23,097 nt of DNA from Candidatus Wolfebacteria bacterium GWA1_42_9 (lineage in GTDB: Bacteria; Patescibacteriota; Minisyncoccia; UBA6257; JAGOQP01), in assembly GCA_001793775.1 (NCBI GenBank), contig MGIN01000026.1, positions 3,522 to 26,618 of the forward strand, written 5' to 3'. The notes under the pieces are model-generated. The model was not told the origin of the DNA. It did not search any database and saw nothing but the letters and a program-made list of their open reading frames with translations. Positions 1 to 7,972 of the stretch are shown here, piece by piece; position 1 is the first letter of the stretch; the number at the start of each line of letters is the position of its first letter. The position numbers and the translations under genes are program-made.

Positions 1-681
1 TTTTTCGTTGATGGCTGATTTAATCTTTCGGTATTGGCTCTTAAACATTCTACCTAATAAAGGCAATTCCATCAAAGTTTTTGATTTTCCGTAAAAATCA
101 ACGGATATTATTTTGAATCTCTCCGATTTGACAGCTTGGATTATTTCTTTTGACTTGAAAAGGTACTGGTAAAATTTTCCATCGGACTTTTTAAACAAGT
201 CCTTTATTGGATTTATCAGCCGTTTTACATAATTAAAATAAGGAACAGACAGGAAAAGTATCCCCCCGTCCTCAAGGATTCTTCTGGATTGGCCTATCGG
301 TTTTTCCCAGTCGTTCTCGTAATGTTCTATTGCCCCAAGAGAGATATATCCGGAAAAATTATTTTCCGGATAATTTAAGTTGAAAATATCTCCTACTGTG
401 ATTTTTAGATTAGGAAATTTGCCGTTGATTTGCTTGACCGTTTCTTTGTCAAAATCAATTCCTTCTATTTGGTACCCCAATTCCTTTAAAGCATTGACAA
501 AAATTCCCTGTCCGCAACCGGCTTCCAAAATCACTCCTTTTTTGGGGAGATATTTTTTGAAAAGGTGGATAAGCTCCGAATTTTTGGCCGACTTCATTTG
601 CTCCAAGATGTCTTGATTGGCCCAATGTTTTGACCAGAAATCGGGATTATCGGCCTCTTTTGATGTGTATTGCTTGTACAT
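1..681 (-). CDS. class I SAM-dependent methyltransferase (C-terminus cut by window edge)
   Basis: An open frame starts at the ATG whose complement is 679-681 and runs off the left edge, so about 227 residues are visible and the C-terminus is missing. Motif I is seen as ILEAGCGQG around residues 51-59, followed by an acidic strand end (GIDFD) and a GAIEHYEN stretch typical of the post-motif region of Methyltransf_11/25-type Rossmann methyltransferases. It starts one base after the stop of the preceding methyltransferase gene, so it is the last visible gene of the polysaccharide operon. Inference: it methylates a sugar or lipid-linked glycan in this pathway; the substrate cannot be read from the sequence. 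The start has no Shine-Dalgarno motif, like most genes here. Confidence 0.85.
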   Translation of the reverse strand, partial: MYKQYTSKEADNPDFWSKHWANQDILEQMKSAKNSELIHLFKKYLPKKGVILEAGCGQGIFVNALKELGYQIEGIDFDKETVKQINGKFPNLKITVGDIFNLNYPENNFSGYISLGAIEHYENDWEKPIGQSRRILEDGGILFLSVPYFNYVKRLINPIKDLFKKSDGKFYQYLFKSKEIIQAVKSERFKIISVDFYGKSKTLMELPLLGRMFKSQYRKIKSAINEK

Positions 682-682
682 A

Positions 683-1456
683 TTATTTTTCAGAAACCAC
701 CATGAATCCTATACTGGCGCTGGGATTTTCATTGACCCTTTTGTATTTCCACTGCCAAAGCTTTTTATATAAAGATAAACTTATTCCTCCCACCAAATCA
801 ATTAATCCCGCCAGAGGAAAATCATAGACAATCGGTTTTATTTCTTTTATTTTAAATCCCGATTTTTGATGTTCCCTTATAATTTCTTCTTCGGTGTATT
901 CTATTTTGTGGTTCGGGTCGGAATAATAATTTAATCCCGCTGATTTTTGGAATTTTTTCCAGGATGTTTGGCTGTTGGGAACCGCCAATACCATTAATCC
1001 TCCGGGCTTCAAAGTCCGAAAACATTCTTTCATTATTTGTTGGCGGTTATTAAGGTGTTCCAAAACGTCTAAAAAAAGTATTTTGTCGAATTGATTGTTT
1101 GAAAAGGGTAATTTGTTTTCCGCTGACAGAACCAGAAAATCTATATTTTGACTGCCGTGCTTCTTTTGCCATTCTTGAGCCTGGTCTACATGCTCCTTTT
1201 GGTAATCAAGAGCGGTTATTTTTCTGACAAAAGGAGCAAGTTTAAAATCTCTCTGACCGTTGTCGCAGCCGATGTCTAAAACTTCATCTTTTTGATGAAA
1301 ATATTTCAGCCACTCCGGTTTCTGGTCAATAAGGTGTTTGGGATGAATCGCCTGGGGGGATTTTCCGGTCCATTTAACTAGGCGAATGGCCAGCCCGGAG
1401 CCAAGATAGTTGACAAATCTAACAGCGCGGACGGCAATTTGTTTAACAACTCTCAT
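683..1456 (-). CDS. class I SAM-dependent methyltransferase
   Basis: A 257-residue protein with a complete Rossmann methyltransferase core: motif I VLDIGCDNGQ (about residues 59-68), an ALDYQKEHVDQA acidic-loop segment, ILFLDVLEHL (about 126-135) and LKPGGLMVLAVPN (about 150-162). This order matches the Methyltransf_11 / UbiE-like group. The first 40 residues are basic and amphipathic (VVKQIAVRAVRFVNYL), and a hydrophobic stretch lies near residue 215, which may bring it to the membrane. Its start overlaps the end of the upstream glycosyltransferase by 14 bases, indicating translational coupling. In this operon the likely job is methylation of a surface glycan or a precursor; the exact acceptor is unknown. 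Confidence 0.87.
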   Translation of the reverse strand: MRVVKQIAVRAVRFVNYLGSGLAIRLVKWTGKSPQAIHPKHLIDQKPEWLKYFHQKDEVLDIGCDNGQRDFKLAPFVRKITALDYQKEHVDQAQEWQKKHGSQNIDFLVLSAENKLPFSNNQFDKILFLDVLEHLNNRQQIMKECFRTLKPGGLMVLAVPNSQTSWKKFQKSAGLNYYSDPNHKIEYTEEEIIREHQKSGFKIKEIKPIVYDFPLAGLIDLVGGISLSLYKKLWQWKYKRVNENPSASIGFMVVSEK

Positions 1457-2549
1457 AAACTGATCGGATTAGTTTGATTTCTTTGTCCAATATTTTTTTT
1501 ATATTGTTGTTGGTCTGGACGAACTTCCTGGCGTTTTGAGATATTTTTTTTCTCAACCTTCCGTTTTTTATTAGAAAATCTATTTTCTCGGAGATGTTTT
1601 CTGGATTAAAGTCGCAAACGAGCCCATTCTCTCCGTCGGTGATTATCTGTTCGTATCCGGGATATCTGGCAACAATGGGCGGCAATCCGCAAGCCATAGC
1701 TTCTATAAGAACCTTGGGATAACCCTCGGCCAAGGACGGCAGGAGAAATAAATCAGATTTTTGGTAGTATTTCACAAGTTGATTGTGAGGCAGGGAGGGA
1801 ATTATTTTGTAGTTGATACCCGATCTATCAAGCTCATTAACAAGGCCTCTTTTGAGCGCTCCGCCTCCTATAAAGGTAATAAAATAATCAAATTTATTTT
1901 TTAGGATCGATAAGGCCTTTCCTAAATTTAATATATTTTTTTCTGGTTCGAATCTTCCCACAAATAGCAGATTCGTTTTTTTATTTTTATTTTTTATCGG
2001 TTTAAATACACCAATATCTACTCCATTGGGAAGCAGATTAATTTTTTTATTATCAACCTTGTTTTTTAAAAGATAATCAAATGTATTTTTATATGTGACT
2101 ATATATTTATCCGCTTTTTTAAGGGTTATTTTTTCCAATAAAGTCCAAATTATGGATTGAATATACTTCCCGCGGGTTTTCAGAAAATGTCCGTATGGAA
2201 ATCCGTAAGTGGCGACAATTTTTAAGCGGAAAAACATTCTAGCAATAAGAGCCGGGACAATGGCTGTGAACTGCATTAATCTGATAATGTCCGATTTTTC
2301 GATTATTCTTTTATGAAAAAAGGGCAGAAGCAGATTATAGAGATAGACATTGACGTCGCTTGAATTTGAGACCAATTCAACGTTTTTAAAAGGAAACTGA
2401 TAGCTCTCTTTGGCCCAGCTGAAAATGTAAATTTTTTCAAAGGCCTGGGAATAAGGAGCCAGATAATATTCAATAAACCGCTGGTCCTGGCCGGTTTCTT
2501 TCATAATCCGCATACTCTCTTTAAACGAAAGAAAAATAGAGAGAGTCAT
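1443..2549 (-). CDS. glycosyltransferase family 4 (GT-B)
   Basis: A 368-residue GT-B protein. The C-terminal nucleotide-sugar binding half is clear: the PNGVDIGVFKP hinge segment, the LLFVGRFEPEKN strand that opens the second Rossmann domain, and the conserved acidic block LLPSLAEGYPKVLIEAMACG, where the EX7E pattern of GT4 retaining enzymes is present. The N-terminal acceptor half is less conserved (FPYGHFLKTRG). Its start codon overlaps the stop of the upstream glycosyltransferase (ATGA, 4 bases), so the two are translationally coupled. Known family role: transfer of a sugar from a nucleotide sugar to a growing lipid-linked glycan on the cytoplasmic face. Donor and linkage cannot be assigned. 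Confidence 0.9.
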   Translation of the reverse strand: MTLSIFLSFKESMRIMKETGQDQRFIEYYLAPYSQAFEKIYIFSWAKESYQFPFKNVELVSNSSDVNVYLYNLLLPFFHKRIIEKSDIIRLMQFTAIVPALIARMFFRLKIVATYGFPYGHFLKTRGKYIQSIIWTLLEKITLKKADKYIVTYKNTFDYLLKNKVDNKKINLLPNGVDIGVFKPIKNKNKKTNLLFVGRFEPEKNILNLGKALSILKNKFDYFITFIGGGALKRGLVNELDRSGINYKIIPSLPHNQLVKYYQKSDLFLLPSLAEGYPKVLIEAMACGLPPIVARYPGYEQIITDGENGLVCDFNPENISEKIDFLIKNGRLRKKISQNARKFVQTNNNIKKILDKEIKLIRSVYESC

Positions 2550-3559
2550 ATTTTTTTGAGAACTCTTCCGAATAATTCTTTTATTTTAATGACTGATAAA
2601 TTCAAGCTTTCCAACCAGGATGGTTTTTTGGGAAGGTAATTTCCGCTTTTCACCGCTGCGGCAATAGATAGGCCAAAATCAAGATATTCCTGGGCAACTT
2701 TTTCGATGGAAAATATCGGCGAATTGTCCGCGTAAGTTTTATAATTTTGGACGATTTTCTCCAAACCCTTGACCATTTCCTCTTTATTTTTTAAAAGTAT
2801 TCCTCCTTTGCCAATCAACTCCGGATGCCCGCCGCTCTCCAGAACCAATGAAGGCAGGCCGCAGGCGAGAGCTTCTATCAAAGCATTGGAACAAGGTTCG
2901 TTTTGGCTGGCGGTGACATAAATATCCTGCTCTTTTAAGAGAGCGGCTAGTTTTTCCGGAGGAAGAGGGCTGACTATTTTGATATTTTTGAATTTGACGG
3001 GAGAGCGGCCGACAAAAACAAATTCCCACCTGCTAAAATTCAGATTGTCGTCCAAAAATTGATAGTATTCAAATCCCTTTTTCCAATTGTCTGACCAGCT
3101 GACGGCAACTAATTTTATCTTCCTTTTTCTGTCCAGGGTTTTTTTATCAGACCGGTTAAAAATATTGCGGTCGGGGGCATTATAAATAACGGTCTCAAAT
3201 TCATTTTTTGGCATTCCTAAATCTTTTGACTTATCCAGGCACCATTTTGACTGGAAAACGGTTCCATCGGCAACAGCCTGATTGATGCGAAAAACCTTTT
3301 TGTCCAGTATTTTGTCTCGACCGCGCACCAAAAAAATCGGTCCATCTACCCGATGGATGAATATCTTGGAAGAGTATTTTCTTTTGAAGCGGAAAAGGGA
3401 AGAAGTGTCTTCAAAACTGTTTAACAAAACGACATCAGCCAGCTCGGAATTCTCTTGATAACAACCCAAACGAACCAGTTCTTTTTTAAGAGCCTTTAAA
3501 AATTGGTGGCCTCCTCCCCAGGGCCCTTCTTTTAACCGGTGAAAAATGTTAATGGTCAT
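2546..3559 (-). CDS. glycosyltransferase family 4-like protein
   Basis: The reading frame is open from an ATG at 3607, but the start at 3559 is preferred: it gives MTINIFHRLKEGPWGGGHQF, a normal GT-B beginning, whereas the extra 16 residues lie inside the upstream gene. The resulting protein is about 337 residues. The second domain carries LVAVSWSDNWKKGF, FVFVGRSP and the acidic block SQNEPCSNALIEALACGLPS, followed by GGHPELIGKGG, all typical of GT4. The HRVDGPIFL segment with a GTVFQSKWC stretch is seen in a subgroup of GT4 proteins from polysaccharide loci. It overlaps the upstream gene by 11 bases and the downstream one by 4. Donor and acceptor are unknown. Confidence 0.87.
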   Translation of the reverse strand: MTINIFHRLKEGPWGGGHQFLKALKKELVRLGCYQENSELADVVLLNSFEDTSSLFRFKRKYSSKIFIHRVDGPIFLVRGRDKILDKKVFRINQAVADGTVFQSKWCLDKSKDLGMPKNEFETVIYNAPDRNIFNRSDKKTLDRKRKIKLVAVSWSDNWKKGFEYYQFLDDNLNFSRWEFVFVGRSPVKFKNIKIVSPLPPEKLAALLKEQDIYVTASQNEPCSNALIEALACGLPSLVLESGGHPELIGKGGILLKNKEEMVKGLEKIVQNYKTYADNSPIFSIEKVAQEYLDFGLSIAAAVKSGNYLPKKPSWLESLNLSVIKIKELFGRVLKKI

Positions 3560-4637
3560 AAAATTTAATAAACTCTTCCGTTTTATCCACGGACTTACGC
3601 CAGCCAAACTCTTCGCTTCTTTTTCTGGCTTTTTGGGATAATTTGGTTTTTAATTCCGGATTTTTCCAAATTTTGACGACTTCTTTCGCCCAAAGATCAA
3701 CATCCAAATCTAAAACAGTCGCTCCTTTGCCGGCGGCTTCCGGAAGTGCTCCCCGGTTGCTGACGATTGCGGGAACTCCTAAGGACATCGCTTCCAACGG
3801 CGCCATCCCAAAACCCTCCATTAAAGAAGGAAAAAGAAAAACGTCGGAAGATTTGATGATTTTTGTTTTCTCTTGGTCGTTTAAATATCCGGTAAAGGTG
3901 ACTTTATCTTCCAATCCCATTTTTTTTGCCTGTCTTTCCAGTTTTTTTCTTTCCGGACCCCGGCCGATAATAAACAGTTTAAAATTTTCGTCTTTTATTT
4001 CTCGGGCGATCTTCAAAAGAAAGCCGATATTTTTTCTCTTGATTAAAAGTCCGCAGAAAACGGCTTGCGGGTTTTCTTTTTCGGATTTAACCGTCTTTTC
4101 CCGGTAATTTATCGGGAAATTGTCTCCCGTCCCCGGATAAATGACCGTTATTTTTGATTTATCCAGTCCGTATTTTTTGACGATGGCCTCTTTGGTAAAT
4201 TGAGAAACGGTTATAATCCCGTCCCATTTTCGGATAAGCCAGGAGTCAATCAGGTTAAATCCAACCCTTTTTTCCAAGTGAAAATAGGTAGCGACTAATT
4301 TTGTTCGGGGAGCAAATATTTTCTTGAAAAGGAAAGCTCCCAGACCGACGTAATAGGGGGAATGGACCCTTAGGACCCGAAAACCCGTCTTTTTGTATAT
4401 GGAAAGCAATCGGGGAATGATTGCCAGGTTGAATAAATAGGAGTAATGGATAAAAGGAAGAGGCAGACGGTGAACGCACCAATTATGTTGGCCGGTGGCG
4501 TAAGGTTTTTGGTAAGGGAGGATAATTTCTATTTTGTGCCCCCTGTTGGCTAAGCCTTTTAATATCTGCTCGTCGTAAATTTCTCCTCCGGCGTCGGAGT
4601 TGGGGGAAAGACCGTATTGAGGGGAGCAAATAACCAT
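3549..4637 (-). CDS. glycosyltransferase family 4 (GT-B)
   Basis: A 362-residue GT4 protein with a textbook layout. The N-terminal acceptor domain starts VICSPQYGLSPNSDAGGEI and contains the YDEQILKGLANRGHKIEII helix-strand found in Glyco_transf_4 domains. The second domain has ITVIYPGTGDNF, AVFCGLLIKRKNIGF, FIIGRGPERKKLE, TFTGYLNDQEK and the catalytic/donor-binding block FPSLMEGFGMAPLEAMSLGVP. Only three bases separate it from the upstream GT2 gene. Known family role is retaining sugar transfer, often mannose, glucose or galactose, onto a lipid-linked glycan. It is the best-conserved GT4 in the cluster; the specific sugar is not inferable. Confidence 0.92.
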   Translation of the reverse strand: MVICSPQYGLSPNSDAGGEIYDEQILKGLANRGHKIEIILPYQKPYATGQHNWCVHRLPLPFIHYSYLFNLAIIPRLLSIYKKTGFRVLRVHSPYYVGLGAFLFKKIFAPRTKLVATYFHLEKRVGFNLIDSWLIRKWDGIITVSQFTKEAIVKKYGLDKSKITVIYPGTGDNFPINYREKTVKSEKENPQAVFCGLLIKRKNIGFLLKIAREIKDENFKLFIIGRGPERKKLERQAKKMGLEDKVTFTGYLNDQEKTKIIKSSDVFLFPSLMEGFGMAPLEAMSLGVPAIVSNRGALPEAAGKGATVLDLDVDLWAKEVVKIWKNPELKTKLSQKARKRSEEFGWRKSVDKTEEFIKFYDH

Positions 4638-4640
4638 GAT

Positions 4641-5324
4641 TTAAGAAAAAAGATATTTTAATCTGACTTTTAAACCCCCCCAGCGCATCCTGAAATTGAA
4701 TTGGCGGGTGACGCTTTGGGGCAAAATGCGGTATTGAATTAAAAAGAGAGGCAGGTTGTCGGCCGGATGTCGTTTCATCAGACGTGACCAGAGTTCGTAG
4801 TCCTCCACGTGCCTGAACTTGGGATTATAACCCCCCAGCTCTCTGACCGCTTTCTTTCTAAAGATAACACTGGGGTGGATAAATGGATTATGCCAGAAAA
4901 AGGATTTTTTTACATTCCGGACGCCGATCGGAGTTTTTAACTCTCCCTGCTTCTCTCCTTTTTCGTCTATTAACTCGGCCCAGCTGCCGCAGAGCCAGAC
5001 ATCCGGATGATCGTCCAAAAATCTAACCTGCTCTTCCAGACGATTGGGAAGAGAGATATCGTCGGCATCCATCCGGGCGATATACTCTCCTTGAGCCGAC
5101 CCAATCCCTTCATTTAAAGAATAAATTAATCCTCTGTTTTCTCTGGAAATGACTTTCATCCGGGGGTCTGGGTGTTTTTTTATTATTCCCAATGACCCGT
5201 CTTTTGACCCGTCATTGATAATAATGAATTCAAAATCGGCGAAAGTTTGACTAAGGATGCTTTCCAGCGCTTCTCTTAAAAACCTTTCTCCGTTATAGAC
5301 CGACATGACAACGCTAAGTTTCAT
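4641..5324 (-). CDS. glycosyltransferase family 2 (GT-A)
   Basis: A 227-residue GT-A enzyme. It opens with LSVVMSVYNGERFLREALES, followed by the nucleotide-binding IIINDGSKDGS, the metal-binding DXD motif in RMDADDISLPNR (about residues 85-96), and the acceptor-side acidic HVEDYELWSRL (about 178-188), where the ED pair holds the likely catalytic base. Glycos_transf_2 proteins of this kind are inverting enzymes. It is shorter than many GT2 proteins and has no membrane segment after the catalytic domain. Its start lies 11 bases inside the end of the upstream GT4 gene. It is the only GT2 seen among the five glycosyltransferases. Confidence 0.92.
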   Translation of the reverse strand: MKLSVVMSVYNGERFLREALESILSQTFADFEFIIINDGSKDGSLGIIKKHPDPRMKVISRENRGLIYSLNEGIGSAQGEYIARMDADDISLPNRLEEQVRFLDDHPDVWLCGSWAELIDEKGEKQGELKTPIGVRNVKKSFFWHNPFIHPSVIFRKKAVRELGGYNPKFRHVEDYELWSRLMKRHPADNLPLFLIQYRILPQSVTRQFNFRMRWGGLKVRLKYLFS

Positions 5325-6441
5325 AAGAAAATAGTTTTAAGTATTGGTCCGCCATTTTATTTAGGGAAAATCTTTTTGATATTTTTTTATTATCCAATCC
5401 CAACTTCACTCTTAATTCTCTACTTCTCATAAGCTCGGATATTTTTCTGGAAAAAGAACCGCCATTGTCCAAGGTAAAAATTTGTTCTTCCTTCACTATT
5501 TTACCACCGTTGGAATTTTCCGATATTAAAACCGGCAGGCCGGCTTGGAGAGCTTCCAATAAGGTCATCGGCAATCCCTCATATAAAGACATCAGCGTGA
5601 ATATGTCGAAAGCCCCGATAAACCTTGAAGCACTTTCCATTTCTCCCGCCAAAAAGAATTTTTTTTCCAGCCCTTTTTCCAAAATCATTTTTTGATATTT
5701 TTCTTTTTCTGGGCCGTCTCCTATTACAATAAACATTGCTTCCGGGTTTGTGGCCGTTATTTTGCCAGCCGATTTTATAAGAAACTCATAATTTTTAGGA
5801 TAAGCCAAACGCCCCACCGACCCTATGATAAATTTGTTTTTTAACGAAATACCGATTTTTGATTCCAAGATCTTTTGAGCCTTTTTTTTGGTTAAGAGAT
5901 TTATTTTTTCAATTCCGTTTTCTACAACCGTTCCCTCTTTGACCAGGTTGTTTTTTAGAGCGTAATCCAGATTGTTTTTACTGACAAAAACGTTTTGGTC
6001 GACAAAAGGGAGTAATGACTTAAATGCCAGCCGGAGAAAAAATTTACCCAAATGGTTTTTTGAATGGGGATCTAAGAAAGAAAGTCCGTGGTGGGTGAAA
6101 ATTATTTTTGGTCTGTTTTTGACAAGGCGGGCAGCCAAAGCGGCCAAAAGAGTATTGGAGCCGTTGAGCTGGAGAACGTCAAATTGATAGTCGGATAGAT
6201 ATTTTCTGACTTCCAATACGAAGAAAAAGTTTCTTAGGGGAGAAAAACTTCTGGACAGGTTATAAAATCTTTTGAAATTTATTTTTTCTCTGGAGAGTTC
6301 TCTTTCCAGAAAATCGCCGTTGCCATTGCCAGCGGCAACGATAACGGCGTGCCTCCTCTTTTTTAATCCGAAGGCCAGATTTTTGGCAAAAATCTGAGCT
6401 CCGCCGAATTCTCCTTTAGTTGTTATAATTAGCGCCTTCAT
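5314..6441 (-). CDS. glycosyltransferase family 4 (GT-B)
   Basis: A 375-residue GT4 protein. The N-terminus ALIITTKGEFGGAQIFAKNL has the GGAQ glycine motif typical of Glyco_transf_4 acceptor domains. IIFTHHGLSF and NVFVSKNNLDYAL follow. The second domain shows VENGIEKINLL, IGSVGRLAYPKNYEF, FIVIGDGPEKEKYQ, FFLAGEM and the EX7E block MSLYEGLPMTLLEALQAGLP. The start overlaps the flippase gene by 26 bases. Unusually for this window, a purine-rich GGAG sits a few bases before the ATG, so this start may use Shine-Dalgarno pairing. Being the first transferase after the flippase and the initiating enzyme, it may add an early sugar, but gene order alone does not prove this. Confidence 0.91.
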   Translation of the reverse strand: MKALIITTKGEFGGAQIFAKNLAFGLKKRRHAVIVAAGNGNGDFLERELSREKINFKRFYNLSRSFSPLRNFFFVLEVRKYLSDYQFDVLQLNGSNTLLAALAARLVKNRPKIIFTHHGLSFLDPHSKNHLGKFFLRLAFKSLLPFVDQNVFVSKNNLDYALKNNLVKEGTVVENGIEKINLLTKKKAQKILESKIGISLKNKFIIGSVGRLAYPKNYEFLIKSAGKITATNPEAMFIVIGDGPEKEKYQKMILEKGLEKKFFLAGEMESASRFIGAFDIFTLMSLYEGLPMTLLEALQAGLPVLISENSNGGKIVKEEQIFTLDNGGSFSRKISELMRSRELRVKLGLDNKKISKRFSLNKMADQYLKLFSYET

Positions 6442-7930
6442 TTTCTCCGGCTATTAGCTTTTTTGCCGATTTTATAATTTTCCAGACGAATTCTTCTTTA
6501 AGCAAAGCCAGTAAGAGGAAATAAACCAACCCTCCAATCAAGAGAGTGATGATGATATTGACTTGGATGGAATTAAGAAGATAAACAACCGCTCCCATAA
6601 TCAGCAGGGGTAAGAGAATTTTATTCCAGCTGAATTTGGGAACAACATCTGCTTCTTTGGCAAGGGAGAGATGAAGATAAATGAGACCGATTATTTGATT
6701 GATGACCGTTGACAGGGCGGCTCCGGCTATGCCCCACTTGGGAACGAAGAGGAGGTTAAAGAAAATATTTCCCAGAGTCGCCAAAATAACGTATTTTAAT
6801 AGAACTTTTTCTTTTCTTATGGCAAAAACGGCATTTCCCAAAACGGTGGCAACAAAAGAAGGAAGATAGGTCAGATTCATTAAAAGGAAAGCGGTAGCTC
6901 CCGGCAGATATTCTGAGCCGTAAAGAAGCGAAATTATTGATTTTGAAAGAATTATTCCGCCCAAAGAAAGGGGAGCGGCCAAAAGAATCAAAGCATATAT
7001 CTCTTGCTTGGAAAGATAAGAAAATTTCTCTTTATCTTGATAGCTTTTGGCCAGTGAAGGGAAAAAAGCGGTGGCGACCAGTCCGGGGATTATATAAATC
7101 AACTGGGTGATTCTCTGGCCAGCGCTGTAATAACCAACATCTTTTATGTCGGAGAGCCAGCCAATCATTATGGAGTCGGTATTAAGCATTATCGCTCCCA
7201 CCAAACCCATCATCCCAAAGACCCAGCTTGATTTGAATATTTCTTTAATAAAGGAAAAAGAGAAATCTTTGAAGGGGTTTTTAAAGTAGTGGCGGAAAGG
7301 GATAAAAGCGGCTATCATTCCCACTCCTGTTCCGATGATGTATCCCAGAGCCAGCGATCTTCCCGAAGGTATCTGACTGATAGCTATAAAGCCGGCAATA
7401 ACAATGACTAGATTGGTAAAGATTTGAACAAAGGACTCTATCTCCATTTTTTCCCAGGCGCGGGATAAAGAAGCGCCAAAGTCTCTTAGAGTGTCAAAGA
7501 GCACTACCAGTATCATAAGAGGAACCAGGGTGGCAACCAGATTAGCATCGGCTTGGGAAGAAGTGATAGAGGAGGCCAGTAACGGATAAACAATAACTAA
7601 GATTATTCCTATGATTATTCCCAATAAAATTTTTAGAACTAAAGCAGTGGAAAAATACCTCTCTTGTTTTGATTTGTCGGAAGCGGCTTCTCTGGTAATG
7701 ACGGCGTTGATTCCAAAATCGGCAAAGATGGTAAAGAAAGCGGCAATACTCAAGGCGTAGTTGAAGGCTCCAAATTCGGTGGCGCCGATAACTCGGGCGG
7801 CATAGATTAAAATAGCGGCTCTTATCAGGCGGGAAATAATGTTGCCAAAAAACAGCCAGAAGGTGTTTTTGATGACCGTTTGTTTGGGGGTGGTATTTTT
7901 AAAAAGGAGTTGTTTTATTCTTTCTATCAT
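6416..7930 (-). CDS. polysaccharide flippase (Wzx/RfbX-like, MOP superfamily)
   Basis: A 504-residue, very hydrophobic protein with about 12-14 predicted membrane spans distributed over its whole length. The N-terminal part (TVIKNTFWLFFGNIISRLIRA, then AARVIGATEFGAFNYALSI) is the signature opening of Polysacc_synt-type flippases: a first amphipathic/hydrophobic helix followed by the R-(V/I)-LG-X-E-X-(Y/F)-G block. Known role: moving undecaprenyl-diphosphate-linked oligosaccharide from the cytoplasmic to the outer face of the membrane. Its place between the initiating sugar transferase and the glycosyltransferases fits a Wzx role. No Wzy polymerase is visible in the window; it may lie further left, or the glycan may be used as a single unit. 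Confidence 0.92.
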   Translation of the reverse strand: MIERIKQLLFKNTTPKQTVIKNTFWLFFGNIISRLIRAAILIYAARVIGATEFGAFNYALSIAAFFTIFADFGINAVITREAASDKSKQERYFSTALVLKILLGIIIGIILVIVYPLLASSITSSQADANLVATLVPLMILVVLFDTLRDFGASLSRAWEKMEIESFVQIFTNLVIVIAGFIAISQIPSGRSLALGYIIGTGVGMIAAFIPFRHYFKNPFKDFSFSFIKEIFKSSWVFGMMGLVGAIMLNTDSIMIGWLSDIKDVGYYSAGQRITQLIYIIPGLVATAFFPSLAKSYQDKEKFSYLSKQEIYALILLAAPLSLGGIILSKSIISLLYGSEYLPGATAFLLMNLTYLPSFVATVLGNAVFAIRKEKVLLKYVILATLGNIFFNLLFVPKWGIAGAALSTVINQIIGLIYLHLSLAKEADVVPKFSWNKILLPLLIMGAVVYLLNSIQVNIIITLLIGGLVYFLLLALLKEEFVWKIIKSAKKLIAGENEGANYNN

Positions 7931-7972
7931 AATATGAAAATTACCGCCTATCGGTTCTGTAAATCGGTAACG

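Noticed and set aside
3560..3607. N-terminal extension of the GT4 at 2546-3559 starting at the ATG at 3607
   Set aside because: The extra 16 residues lie inside the upstream gene and precede a normal GT-B N-terminus; the start at 3559 fits the family better.
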